A DNA stretch of 43,842 nt from a virus: positions 1-43,842 of IMG/VR virus record IMGVR_UViG_3300036860_000538, one strand, 5' to 3'. The translations under genes were made by a program, and so were the position numbers. The notes under the pieces are model-generated. The model was not told the DNA's origin and did no database searches. It saw nothing but the letters and a program-made list of their open reading frames with translations. Position 1 is the first letter of the stretch, and the number at the start of each line of letters is the position of its first letter. Below are positions 36,311 through 43,412 of this stretch, one piece after another.

Positions 36311-38097
36311 TACTCGTCTTCCATCCGAGTGACCTCACGCGCGCCGGAGATCACCGTGTGGCCCTGCGGACCCTTCCCGAACTTGAAGAGCTTCTCGGTG
36401 ACAACGCGCTGTGGCCTGCGCTGCGCGAGCTCGCGGACGAGCTCGCTGAGCTCACGAACATCGTGCTGTCGTTCCGACTCGCGCTGATCGAGATCCGCGA
36501 TCCGTTCGGCGAGCCAGCCACGATCCTGGTCGCGTACCTCACGAATAAGACGTGCCTGTTGTTGGGCCAGCTCTTTCAGCTGAGCGGCGCCGAGCGGCTC
36601 TTCGGGTGGCCTGCGCTGCGCGAGCTCGCGGATGGACCCGAGGAGCTCGTCGAGCTGCCCCTCGCGCTTCCCGTCGCGACGTTTGAGGTCCTCGAGATCC
36701 TCCTCGAGGCTCGCCTTCATCTGGGCGCCTTCCCTGCGCAGCAGACGCATCGCAGTCACGCCGGCATCGCCTTCGCCGCCCATCGGGATCGGCTCCGGAG
36801 GCGCATCCGGCTGCGGTCCAGGGCCGATCGGCGCGGGATTCTTCGGCGTGGGCGGCGGGGCGCCCTCGGGTCGCGCGGGCACATCGGCCAGCGCGCGCAA
36901 TGCGTTCTCGAGGCCCTCGTCCCAGGTGATGAGTCCGGCGTTTGCCGCAGGGCCGAGGGCGTTCAGGATCGTCATCGCGTCGCGGGTGTCGATGCCGCCG
37001 ACGGTCAGCCTGGGGTACTTCGTGACGCCCGCGTAATTGAAGTCGACCATCCGAGGGATGACGTGCCGGTTGTGGATGTCGCAGACGTACGCCGCGACCG
37101 CGCGCTCCGCGAGCATGAAGAACGTCGAATGGTCCTTCGAGAGCGCGTTCGAGCCCTCGGGCTTCTCGCCGAGGGTCAGGAACTGCGCGAGGACCGCGAC
37201 GGCGATCGAGCGGTCGTGGTGCTGGATCATCGGGAGCATGTCCATCGGCTGGCCCTTCATGCTCTCGATGCGGAACGTGTAGCCGTTGGGCTCGACGACG
37301 TAACCGCGCTCGTGGGCGCGGATCCCGGAGAGAATGTCCTCGGCCCGGGTCATGTTGGGCTCGTCCTCTTTGCCCTCCGCGAGAGTCATCACCGGGATGC
37401 CCACGCCGTGGCGCTCCGCCGCCATCGCCTGGATGCGGTAGAGCTGGTCCTTGATGAACCAGTGCTTGTATCCCGAACGGAGGACCGACTTGCCGAGCCA
37501 GTTCGCGCCCTCCTTCTCGTTGACGAAGATCACGAGCTTGTCGGCGGGAATGTCGACGGGGATGAAGGATCCGTCGGCGGAGAAGCGGAACTGGGTGACG
37601 GTGTCGAGGCCGCCGTCGTCCTGCATGTTCCAGCGGTAGATCGTCCGCTGAAGACGCGGCGCGATCTTGCGGAGCTTGACCGTGTCCGTCGCGTCGTCGA
37701 TCGCCCAGACCATCTCGCCGACGTAGAAGCCGAAGTCGAGGTACGAGAGGACCTGGCGCAGGTGGTCCTGCCAGGTGAGCGACATGCCATCGAAGAGGTT
37801 CTCCTCGACGCTCTTCGCGATCTCGACGTCGCGCGTGTCCTCGCTCGCCGGCGTCACCGCCCACGCCGCCGACAGGAGCGGGAGCTTGATCCCGCGCAGC
37901 GTCGCCGCGCTCATTCCGTCGGAGCGCCGCATTTTGTCGAACGTGTCGAGGCCCGCGCGGCCGATGAGCTCGGGGACGTACTCGTCGGAGACGATGAAGC
38001 CGTGGAAGAACTGCGTGCCGGGACTGCCGAGCTCGGGCAGGTCCGGCTTCGGCCTCGCGCTCACCTTGAGCTGGACGACCTTGGCGTCCTCGGCCAT
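36310..38097 (-). CDS. Portal protein (Mu gp29-like, DUF935)
   Basis: 595 residues. GFIVSDEYVPELIGRAGLDTFDKMRRSDGMSAATLRGIKLPLLSAAWAVTPAS, LSYLDFGFYVGEMVWAI, ANWLGKSVLRSGYKHWFIKDQLYRIQAMAAERHGVGIPV and AVLAQFLTLGEKPEGSNALSKDHSTFFM are signatures of this portal family, which builds the dodecameric DNA gate at one capsid vertex. The last about 150 residues are coiled coil (QMKASLEEDLEDLKRRDGKREGQLDELL...). Start and stop overlap both neighbours. Confidence 0.85.
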   Translation of the reverse strand: MAEDAKVVQLKVSARPKPDLPELGSPGTQFFHGFIVSDEYVPELIGRAGLDTFDKMRRSDGMSAATLRGIKLPLLSAAWAVTPASEDTRDVEIAKSVEENLFDGMSLTWQDHLRQVLSYLDFGFYVGEMVWAIDDATDTVKLRKIAPRLQRTIYRWNMQDDGGLDTVTQFRFSADGSFIPVDIPADKLVIFVNEKEGANWLGKSVLRSGYKHWFIKDQLYRIQAMAAERHGVGIPVMTLAEGKEDEPNMTRAEDILSGIRAHERGYVVEPNGYTFRIESMKGQPMDMLPMIQHHDRSIAVAVLAQFLTLGEKPEGSNALSKDHSTFFMLAERAVAAYVCDIHNRHVIPRMVDFNYAGVTKYPRLTVGGIDTRDAMTILNALGPAANAGLITWDEGLENALRALADVPARPEGAPPPTPKNPAPIGPGPQPDAPPEPIPMGGEGDAGVTAMRLLRREGAQMKASLEEDLEDLKRRDGKREGQLDELLGSIRELAQRRPPEEPLGAAQLKELAQQQARLIREVRDQDRGWLAERIADLDQRESERQHDVRELSELVRELAQRRPQRVVTEKLFKFGKGPQGHTVISGAREVTRMEDE

Positions 38098-39566
38098 TAG
38101 AACGTCCTCCCGAGGATCCCGGCCGTCACCGGACGCGCCTCATCGCGCTGAGGCCGCGACGTCGGGAGGTCCGCAACCTTCGGACGCTTGAGGCCCATGC
38201 ACAGATAGCGCGTGCCGTCCATGAGGTCGTCGGCGTATTCGACGGGGCGATCGCTGGCGTTGCCGGACGGATCCTTGGCCCACTCGTAGCGCTCGACCTC
38301 GTCCTGCCAGCCGGGGCAGCGGCCGCGGAAGATGCGCAGCCGCGGCAGGCCGTCGCTCGCGTTCGTCGCCAGGCGCGTGTAGACCTCCTGGATCCCGGCC
38401 TTCACCTCGCCCGGGCCCGCGTCACCCTTCTCCGCCGGCAGACCCGCGGCCTTGTAGTCGGCGATCAGCTGCACCGATCGCGGGTCGCACCACATCTTGC
38501 GCAGCGCGATCGGCTCGCGGCTCGCCGTCGCCGCCAGGAGCTTGATGTCGCCGATGTGGTCGGGCGTCGACCGCTCGCTGCGCCGGTACTCGGCGTATAG
38601 GTACAGCACGTCGTCCGGGAATGGCCACGGATCGATCGCGCCGAAGATCGTCGCGTTCGGGTGCTTCAGACCGAAGTCCTGTCCAGCCATGCGCACCCAC
38701 TGCACCGGGACCTCGAACGGGTCGACGACGTGGCGCTGCTCGTCGAAGACGTCGTAGATCAGACCCTCGGGCCGCTCGAAGAGACCGAGGCCGAACATGC
38801 GGAACTTCCAGCGCGGGAGCGAGGCGCGCATGCTCTCGAACTCGTCGCGCGGGTACATCGGGTTGGCGATCGAGGGGAAGCCGATGACCCGGATACCGAC
38901 CGCGACCCCGCGGCGGACCGGGTCGACCACGTGCTGCTTCAGCCAGCCGAGGTTGTACGGCGTCGTCGTCCCGAGGAAGCGGCCGCCGAAGAAGGCGAGA
39001 CGACGTCGCACGGTCTCCCAGACCTCGAGCGAGACGCTGTTCTGGCCGATCTCGTCGCCGTGGGCCGCGCGAACGTGCAAGCCTTCGAGCGACTCGGGGT
39101 TGTCGCAGCTGCCGAAGTAGACCTTGCCGCCGTTGCGCAGCTCGTAGACCAGGTCACCGCGCTTGAAGACGCCCAGCTTGAGGGCGTGAAAGAAGCGGAC
39201 GTACGCCGGCAGCGTCGCGCGCTTGAGCACCTTGTATGACGGCGCGAAGACGAGGTAGTTCTGCGATTCGACCGGCTCGTGCTGGTGGCGCTCGATCTCC
39301 TGGTAGAGCCAGCGCGGCGCGAAGATCGTCTTCCCGCCGCCTGTGCCGGCGATGACGAAGATGTGCTGCTCGCGCGCCAGGAGCGCGACGATCTGCCCGG
39401 CATGCAGCGCGACGTTGATGACCATCTCCGGCGATCGCTCGGCCTCGAGCTCGGCGGCGCGGACGATCTCCTCGTCGCGGTCGGTCCACTCGGGCCCGAT
39501 CTGCTCATCGGCCGCGAGCTTCTCTAGATAGTTGCCCCACGCCGGCGCGAGCTCCTCGATCGTCAT
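38097..39566 (-). CDS. Terminase large subunit
   Basis: 489 residues. ATPase motor: Walker A AGTGGGKT (73-80), Walker B region RAAHGDEIGQ, coupling motif GTTTPYNLG. Nuclease domain: AGQDFGLKHPNATIFGAID (first Asp), CDPRS and a late YADDLMDG (further acids). The enzyme cuts concatemers and pumps DNA into the prohead through the portal, which is encoded next. Confidence 0.85.
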   Translation of the reverse strand: MTIEELAPAWGNYLEKLAADEQIGPEWTDRDEEIVRAAELEAERSPEMVINVALHAGQIVALLAREQHIFVIAGTGGGKTIFAPRWLYQEIERHQHEPVESQNYLVFAPSYKVLKRATLPAYVRFFHALKLGVFKRGDLVYELRNGGKVYFGSCDNPESLEGLHVRAAHGDEIGQNSVSLEVWETVRRRLAFFGGRFLGTTTPYNLGWLKQHVVDPVRRGVAVGIRVIGFPSIANPMYPRDEFESMRASLPRWKFRMFGLGLFERPEGLIYDVFDEQRHVVDPFEVPVQWVRMAGQDFGLKHPNATIFGAIDPWPFPDDVLYLYAEYRRSERSTPDHIGDIKLLAATASREPIALRKMWCDPRSVQLIADYKAAGLPAEKGDAGPGEVKAGIQEVYTRLATNASDGLPRLRIFRGRCPGWQDEVERYEWAKDPSGNASDRPVEYADDLMDGTRYLCMGLKRPKVADLPTSRPQRDEARPVTAGILGRTF

Positions 39567-40087
39567 GCGATCGCCACCTCGGCATCGCGTCGCAGGATCT
39601 CGAGGTCACGCTCGAAGTCCTTGACGTCCTTGCCCTCGAAGAAGCGCACGACCTTCGGCAGGCCGCGGTCCGGCGGCGGCACCTCGCGCAGCGACACGAG
39701 CGCGCGCGCGGTCGTCGCGATCATCGTGCCGAGGCGGGCGTAGGCCTCGACGTTGCCGGCCCGCTGCGCGCGGCGCTGGACGACAGCGCCCTCGGCGAGC
39801 TGCAGGCGCAGCGCGTCCTCGGGCTCGCGGCGCCAGCGGTCGATGAGCCGCACCTCGCTGTCGCTGAATGGCGCGGTGAAAACCTCGACGCCGGCGATGC
39901 CCTTCGCGCCGAGGCCACTCTTCAGGCGCGGGTGATCGGCGCCACGAAGCGAGGCCCCGCCGTGATTGCGACAACGCGTGCGACCGGCGACCGGATCCTC
40001 AGCGCAGAACTGCCCGGCGAGCTGGCCCTTCAGCCGGGCGCGACACTTGCCATCGATCGGCGCGGAGGACGCGAGCTTCTCGCTCAA
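39563..40087 (-). CDS. Terminase small subunit-like protein
   Basis: 174 residues from TTG 40087, which overlaps the upstream stop (TTGA); no other in-frame start lies nearby. CRARLKGQLAGQFCAEDPVAGRTRCRNHGGASLRGADHPRLKSGLGAKGI holds C...C...C..HGG, a zinc-binding head common in small terminase-like proteins of such phages. A helical body follows (RLGTMIATTARALVSLREV). It is coupled by ATGA to the large subunit. Confidence 0.65.
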   Translation of the reverse strand: MSEKLASSAPIDGKCRARLKGQLAGQFCAEDPVAGRTRCRNHGGASLRGADHPRLKSGLGAKGIAGVEVFTAPFSDSEVRLIDRWRREPEDALRLQLAEGAVVQRRAQRAGNVEAYARLGTMIATTARALVSLREVPPPDRGLPKVVRFFEGKDVKDFERDLEILRRDAEVAIA

Positions 40088-40227
40088 GTGCGCGTCACCC
40101 GGATCATGTGGGTGAACCCGCAGCTGCAGGTGGCGCGGTACGTGATGCACGTGGGGTGCGTGTCGACGAGCCTCGTGACCGCGGACAGATCGGTCTGCTC
40201 TCCGCAGCCGCAGCAGACGATGACCAT
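40084..40227 (-). CDS. 47-residue zinc-ribbon protein
   Basis: MVIVCCGCGEQTDLSAV...THPTCITYRATCSCGFTHMIRV: CCGC and CSC pairs plus C27 suit one zinc ribbon. ATG 40227 has AAGGA upstream; a longer Arg-rich extension in frame is unlikely to be coding. Its stop overlaps the terminase TTG. Confidence 0.55.
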   Translation of the reverse strand: MVIVCCGCGEQTDLSAVTRLVDTHPTCITYRATCSCGFTHMIRVTRT

Positions 40228-40250
40228 GCGGTCCTTCGGCGCACCGACCC

Positions 40251-40445
40251 TCAGCTCCTCGTCCAAAGTTCCACGAGGAACGCGCTGGGCCCGAGCTCGC
40301 GAGCGGAGGCGCACGAGCTCGAGCCACAGACGCAGGTGGGGAGGTGGGGAGGCGTGAGAGGACGACGGCAGGGGCAGGCTCGAGCGCGAAGCACCGCAGT
40401 GCCGGCGCGCGAGCGCGCTGCGGTCTCGCCGAGGACCGGCTCCAT
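40251..40445 (-). CDS. Possible small Cys-rich protein
   Basis: 64 residues from ATG 40445 with GGAGG seven bases upstream: MEPVLGETAARSRAGTAVLRARACPCRRPLTPPHLPTCVCGSSSCASARELG... CPC, CVC and a further Cys could bind metal, but composition is close to random for this GC content. Other frames are open too. The rest of 40227-40580 shows no convincing gene. A parS-like palindrome lies at 40268-40281. Confidence 0.35.
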   Translation of the reverse strand: MEPVLGETAARSRAGTAVLRARACPCRRPLTPPHLPTCVCGSSSCASARELGPSAFLVELWTRS

Positions 40446-40579
40446 CGCACCGCCTCCGTTCCTTCGCCATCGGGTAATCCGCACGGGTATGGGCCGCGCG
40501 AACTACCGCATGCGGCGGAGGATGCGCGGCCGCGAGCTCGCTGTGGGGTTGAGAAGGCCTCCGCGACGTATGCGTTCGT

Positions 40580-40773
40580 TTACGCAGCGGGGTCGGGTTT
40601 GAGGACGATCGAGAGGCGCGACTTTCCCATCTTGCGGAGAGCTCGCGACCCCAGAACACGCGCAGTTCCTTCGGCAATCCGCATTTCGTAGCCGATCACC
40701 TTGTACGTCTTCCCTGCCCGAAGACGCTCGACGACCTGGCGCTCGCGGAGGGTGAGCTTTCGTCGGGTCAGGT
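40580..40773 (-). pseudogene. Frameshifted sigma-region-4/LuxR-like HTH gene
   Basis: Two frames together read LTRRKLTLRER + QVVERLRAGKTYKVIGYEMRIAEGTARVLGSRALRKMGKSRL, a good helix-turn-helix of the sigma-70 region 4/LuxR type, ending at TAA 40580. The join needs removal of two bases in a GCGCGC run near 40739, and no ATG/GTG start is present in the first frame. It is either a decayed gene or a sequence error in a dinucleotide repeat. Confidence 0.45.
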
Positions 40774-41316
40774 CATGATTCCCCTGCTCCCCTGGATGAC
40801 CTGCTCCTCGAGGCCGAGGCGCTTCTTACAGTTCCGGCACATCGGCATGCCGATCGGCGTGAGCACCGCGTGTCGGTACTCCTCGATGACCGGCCCGTAG
40901 ACGATGAGGTCGCATGCCGTGAGCCACGGCTCGGCCACTTGATGGTCGTTGCTCAGCAGATGCCACTTCGACTCGCGCGCGCCCGGCGCGCCGGCGTCGA
41001 GCGCGGTCTGATTGCGCCGTGGGCCGAAGCGCGCCCAGACACGTGTGCGCGATGGCGGCGCGTGGGGGCAGCGATCGCGGAAGGCCTCGTGCTCGATGCA
41101 CCACTCCGCGGCGTAGAGATCCGCGCGGTCACGATCGTCGGCGAGCGCGCGCGAGAAGACGCGGTACATCGCGGGCGGTCCAGGCGGCGGTCGGCGGCGG
41201 ATGCGATCGACGAGGACCTCAAGCGGCGTGCGATCTCGGCGGATCGAGAGGAACGCCGTCCCGTCGTGCTCGAGCACGAGCCCCTTGTGCGGTCCGCGCA
41301 GGATCGCGACGCGCAT
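40768..41316 (-). CDS. Hypothetical Cys/His-containing protein
   Basis: 182 residues; ATG shares one base with the resolvase stop (TGATG). A beta N-terminus (RVAILRGPHKGLVLEHDGTAFLSIRRDRTPLEVLVDRIRRR), a middle with CIEHEAFRDRCPHAPP, a WHLLSNDHQVAEPWLTACDLIVYGPVIEEYRHAVLTPIGMPMCRNCKKRLG end with CxxC. Zinc binding is likely. No family recognised. Confidence 0.6.
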   Translation of the reverse strand: MRVAILRGPHKGLVLEHDGTAFLSIRRDRTPLEVLVDRIRRRPPPGPPAMYRVFSRALADDRDRADLYAAEWCIEHEAFRDRCPHAPPSRTRVWARFGPRRNQTALDAGAPGARESKWHLLSNDHQVAEPWLTACDLIVYGPVIEEYRHAVLTPIGMPMCRNCKKRLGLEEQVIQGSRGIMT

Positions 41317-41771
41317 CAGCGCTTCCCCCCGAGCACAGCGAGGCCCACCGCGGCCGCGTCTGCCTCGTGCTGTGAGAGCAGACCGGGGAAACGGTCGCGC
41401 GCGGCCGCGCGCTTCAGGTCGCCCTTCGCGTTTCCGTTCAGCCCGAGGATCTGACAGATCTGCGGCCGCGAGATGTAGAGCCAGATCGCGCGCGGGTGGA
41501 GCGGGTAGAGCACGTGCTCGAGGTAGCCGATCGTCTTGGCCATGCTCAGCGCGGTCCCGGCGTTCCGCCCGATGTAGACGTTCTCGAACGCGATCGTCTC
41601 GGGCGCCCAGCGCCGGGTGTTGGCCGCGGCCACGAGCTGCTCGCCGATGTAGAAGAGGCGCTCGAGTCGCGTACCGCGGCCGCGGATGAGCTCGGTCCGT
41701 ACCAGCTCGCCGTCGACGAAGTAAGCGAAGCCGATGTCTTCCGAGCCCGGGTCGATCGCGAGGAGCTTCAC
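41316..41771 (-). CDS. RuvC-like Holliday-junction resolvase
   Basis: 151 residues from GTG 41771 with GGAG upstream. The RNase H-fold acids are in place: AIDPG (Asp7), AFENVYIG (Glu63) and SQHEADAAAVGLAVLG (Asp138 with a near His). Length is close to cellular RuvC. In phages it resolves branched replication products before packaging. It is the first gene of the leftward late operon, next to attP and upstream of the terminase genes. Confidence 0.75.
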   Translation of the reverse strand: MKLLAIDPGSEDIGFAYFVDGELVRTELIRGRGTRLERLFYIGEQLVAAANTRRWAPETIAFENVYIGRNAGTALSMAKTIGYLEHVLYPLHPRAIWLYISRPQICQILGLNGNAKGDLKRAAARDRFPGLLSQHEADAAAVGLAVLGGKR

Positions 41772-41788
41772 GACGCGCTCCGCGCCGC

Positions 41789-42016
41789 GTTGTCGTCAGA
41801 TGCTGTCGTCAGCGCGCTGCGCGCGCGGTCATTCCGCGAGGAACGACCAATGAATCCGCTGAGGCGACGGCGGGAATCGGACCCGCGATCGGGGTTTTGC
41901 AGACTTCGGCAAGGCATCCCACTGCGTGCCGAGGCATACCACACGGACCGATTCATGCGGTTACGTCCCGGTCCGTATGGGTGCGTTCTGTCCCGTTGTC
42001 GTCACGGTTGTCGTCA
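41789..42016. other. attP-like region with four arm-type repeats
   Basis: Gap between integrase and resolvase genes. GTTGTCGTCA occurs at 41789-41798, 41995-42004 and 42007-42016, and GCTGTCGTCA at 41802-41811: two tandem pairs (12-13 bp period), all in one orientation, flanking about 180 bp. Between them lie a parS-like palindrome (41831-41844), a tRNA-Cys-like segment (41863-41940) and an inverted repeat ACGGACCG/CGGTCCGT (41943-41950, 41969-41976). This is the architecture of a tyrosine-integrase attP: arm sites around a core taken from a tRNA 3' end. Confidence 0.6.
41863..41940 (-). other. tRNA-Cys-like sequence with intact 3' half (candidate att core)
   Basis: On the minus strand: a perfect anticodon loop CTGCAAA (anticodon GCA), ACCCC, GATC, T-arm GCGGG-TCCGATT-CCCGC, and 3' acceptor strand CGTCGCC. 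The 5' side has GGCA/TGCC around an AGTGGGA loop like a D-arm, but its anticodon stem strand (GAAGT) pairs poorly and its acceptor strand does not pair. An intact 3' half with an unmatched 5' half is what a phage att core derived from a tRNA gene looks like. Confidence 0.45.
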
Positions 42017-42020
42017 AACC

Positions 42021-43139
42021 TCACCGCGCCGCCCCGATGGCCTCGAGGGCGGATACCGCCTCGCGCTGCATCGTCGGCGTCACGTGCGAGTACAGGTCCA
42101 TCGTGATCGATGTCCGCGAGTGGCCGAGCATCTCGCTCACGATCTTCTGGTGGACGTCGGCACCGAGCAGCAGCGTCGCCACGGTGTGGCGCAGGTCGTG
42201 GATGCGAATCTCGCTCGCGCCCGCGCGGCGGAGCATCGCGATGAAAGCGCGACGCAGGGTGGACTCCGCGAGCGGCTGGCCGTCTTCGCGGGTGAAGACC
42301 AGGTCGAGGTCGCGCCAGGCCGCGCCGGCGGCGAGACGGAGCTCGCGCTGCCGTGCGCGCTGGCGGCGCAGCGCGAGGACCGCATCGGTCGTCAGCTGGA
42401 TACGGCGCTTCCCGGCCTTCGACTTTGGCTTCGCGAAGTTGAGCACGCCCTCGACGCGCTCGAGCACCGTGCTGAGGTGGATCGCGCCGGCGTCGAGGTC
42501 GACGTCGCGCCAGCGCAGCCCGAGGAGCTCGGACTTCCGCATGCCCGTGCGCCCCGAGACGATGAAGAACGGGCCGTACGTCGCATCGCCCGAGGCCTCG
42601 CGCAACAGCGCGCGGTACTCGTCGCCGGTAAGCGTCGCCATGTCGCGGGCCTCGACCGCCGGTGGCGTGACCAGGTCGGCGACGTTGCGCATGACGCGCC
42701 CGCGGCGCATCGCGAGCTCGAGGCACTTGTGGATCGTCGCGTGGATGTGGTGGACCGTCTGCGCGGAGAGACCGCTCGCGATCTTGTCCGCATAGAGCCG
42801 GTCGAGCCGCTCCGGCGTCACCTTCGCGAGCGGCGTCCTGCCGATCGCCGGCACCACGTGATTCCGCATGCGCTCTTCGTGCTTGCGCCAGCCGCTGTAG
42901 CGCAGCGGGCCGCGCGCAGCCGCGAGCCACTCCCCCGCCCAGGCCTCGAACGATTGCGGGCTCGCGACGATGAGTTCGCCGCGCTGCTGCGCTGACAGCG
43001 CCGTCTTCAGCTTCTCCGCGACCTCGGTCCGCGTGGTGCCGTAGAAGCACCTACGTCCGTCGTCGAGCGAGACCCGCGCCTCCCAGCGCCCGTCCTTCCG
43101 CTGGCTGATCGTCCCTTCGCCATTTCCGCGCCTACTCAC
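42021..43139 (-). CDS. int: Tyrosine-recombinase integrase
   Basis: 372 residues from GTG 43139 with GGGAGG seven bases upstream; a longer frame to 43190 lacks a good site. N-terminal arm-binding domain (GEGTISQRKDGRWEARVSLDDGRRCFYGTTRTEVAEKL), SAM-like core-binding domain (FEAWAGEWLAAARG...), and catalytic domain with Arg in GMRKSE, Lys in the KSKAGKRR hairpin, HDLRH, LGHSR and the nucleophile in LYSH. It integrates phage DNA at a host att site, most likely a tRNA-Cys gene given the adjacent attP. Expression probably starts at the symmetric promoter 43175-43218. Confidence 0.9.
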   Translation of the reverse strand: MSRRGNGEGTISQRKDGRWEARVSLDDGRRCFYGTTRTEVAEKLKTALSAQQRGELIVASPQSFEAWAGEWLAAARGPLRYSGWRKHEERMRNHVVPAIGRTPLAKVTPERLDRLYADKIASGLSAQTVHHIHATIHKCLELAMRRGRVMRNVADLVTPPAVEARDMATLTGDEYRALLREASGDATYGPFFIVSGRTGMRKSELLGLRWRDVDLDAGAIHLSTVLERVEGVLNFAKPKSKAGKRRIQLTTDAVLALRRQRARQRELRLAAGAAWRDLDLVFTREDGQPLAESTLRRAFIAMLRRAGASEIRIHDLRHTVATLLLGADVHQKIVSEMLGHSRTSITMDLYSHVTPTMQREAVSALEAIGAAR

Positions 43140-43174
43140 ACTGCACCTCCCGCGAAATCGTGGATAGCTCTCCG

Positions 43175-43218
43175 GGTGGCATCTTGACACCCAACGCGCA
43201 GTATGTCAATCTGCCACC
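43175..43218. promoter_or_regulatory. Near-symmetric divergent promoter/palindrome
   Basis: GGTGGCA-TC-TTGACA (43175-43189), 14 bp, TGTCAA-TC-TGCCACC (43204-43218): 15-base inverted arms with two mismatches. Each strand carries TTGACA followed after 17 bp by CAATCT (plus) or CAAGAT (minus), so two overlapping promoters point toward the tRNA-like RNA (+) and integrase (-). Confidence 0.5.
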
Positions 43219-43221
43219 TGT

Positions 43222-43308
43222 GGAGAGAGAAGCGTCGAGGAGACGCCGCGGTGTTAGAGCCGGTCGGGCGGACGTGAGTCCGCTGGGGTTCGAGTCCCCC
43301 TCTCTCCT
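43222..43308 (+). tRNA. Class II tRNA-like RNA with aberrant anticodon arm
   Basis: GGAGAGAG/CTCTCTCC gives an eight-pair acceptor, followed by a GGGG-TTCGAGT-CCCC T-arm (8+4 pairs instead of 7+5). GCGTC-GAGGA-GACGC gives a five-pair D-stem with a five-base loop, and GCGGAC-GTGA-GTCCGC gives a long variable arm. The region for the anticodon arm (43247-43266) pairs only three bases cleanly around an eight-base loop TGTTAGAG. Serine/leucine/selenocysteine tRNAs have long variable arms, and 8+4 acceptor branches are known from allo-tRNAs. A promoter ends just upstream and a terminator follows, so it is likely transcribed. Confidence 0.4.
43242..43260 (+). repeat. 19-bp direct repeat, copy 1
   Basis: GACGCCGCGGTGTTAGAGC, inside the tRNA-like element (D-stem 3' side to anticodon loop). 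Identical copy at 43366-43384. Confidence 0.8.
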
Positions 43309-43329
43309 TCTCCTTGCAGACATGGAACG

Positions 43330-43350
43330 ACCGCCCCGTTGGGGGCGGCC
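43330..43350 (+). terminator. Intrinsic terminator after tRNA-like RNA
   Basis: CCGCCCC-GTTG-GGGGCGG hairpin (seven GC pairs) followed by CCGTTTCGT, the usual form of a terminator behind tRNA genes in GC-rich bacteria. T-tract is short. Confidence 0.55.
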
Positions 43351-43365
43351 GTTTCGTCGCGCGAG

Positions 43366-43384
43366 GACGCCGCGGTGTTAGAGC
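43366..43384 (+). repeat. 19-bp direct repeat, copy 2
   Basis: Same 19 bases as 43242-43260. Here they run on into A-CTTCCAA, which is the anticodon loop of tRNA-Gly(UCC), so this copy resembles a tRNA 5' half (D-arm end TAGAGC plus loop) without a 3' half. It lies just before the ribosome binding site of the next gene. Confidence 0.7.
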
Positions 43385-43412
43385 ACTTCCAAGTCTACCG
43401 GAGGTGGCGAGC

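Noticed and set aside
36358-38100. 580-residue plus-strand ORF
   Set aside because: Antisense shadow of the portal gene, whose family signatures are clear on the minus strand.
40084-40677. 197-residue minus-strand ORF
   Set aside because: Only the last 47 residues look like a protein; the upstream part is out of frame with the HTH remnant and is low complexity.
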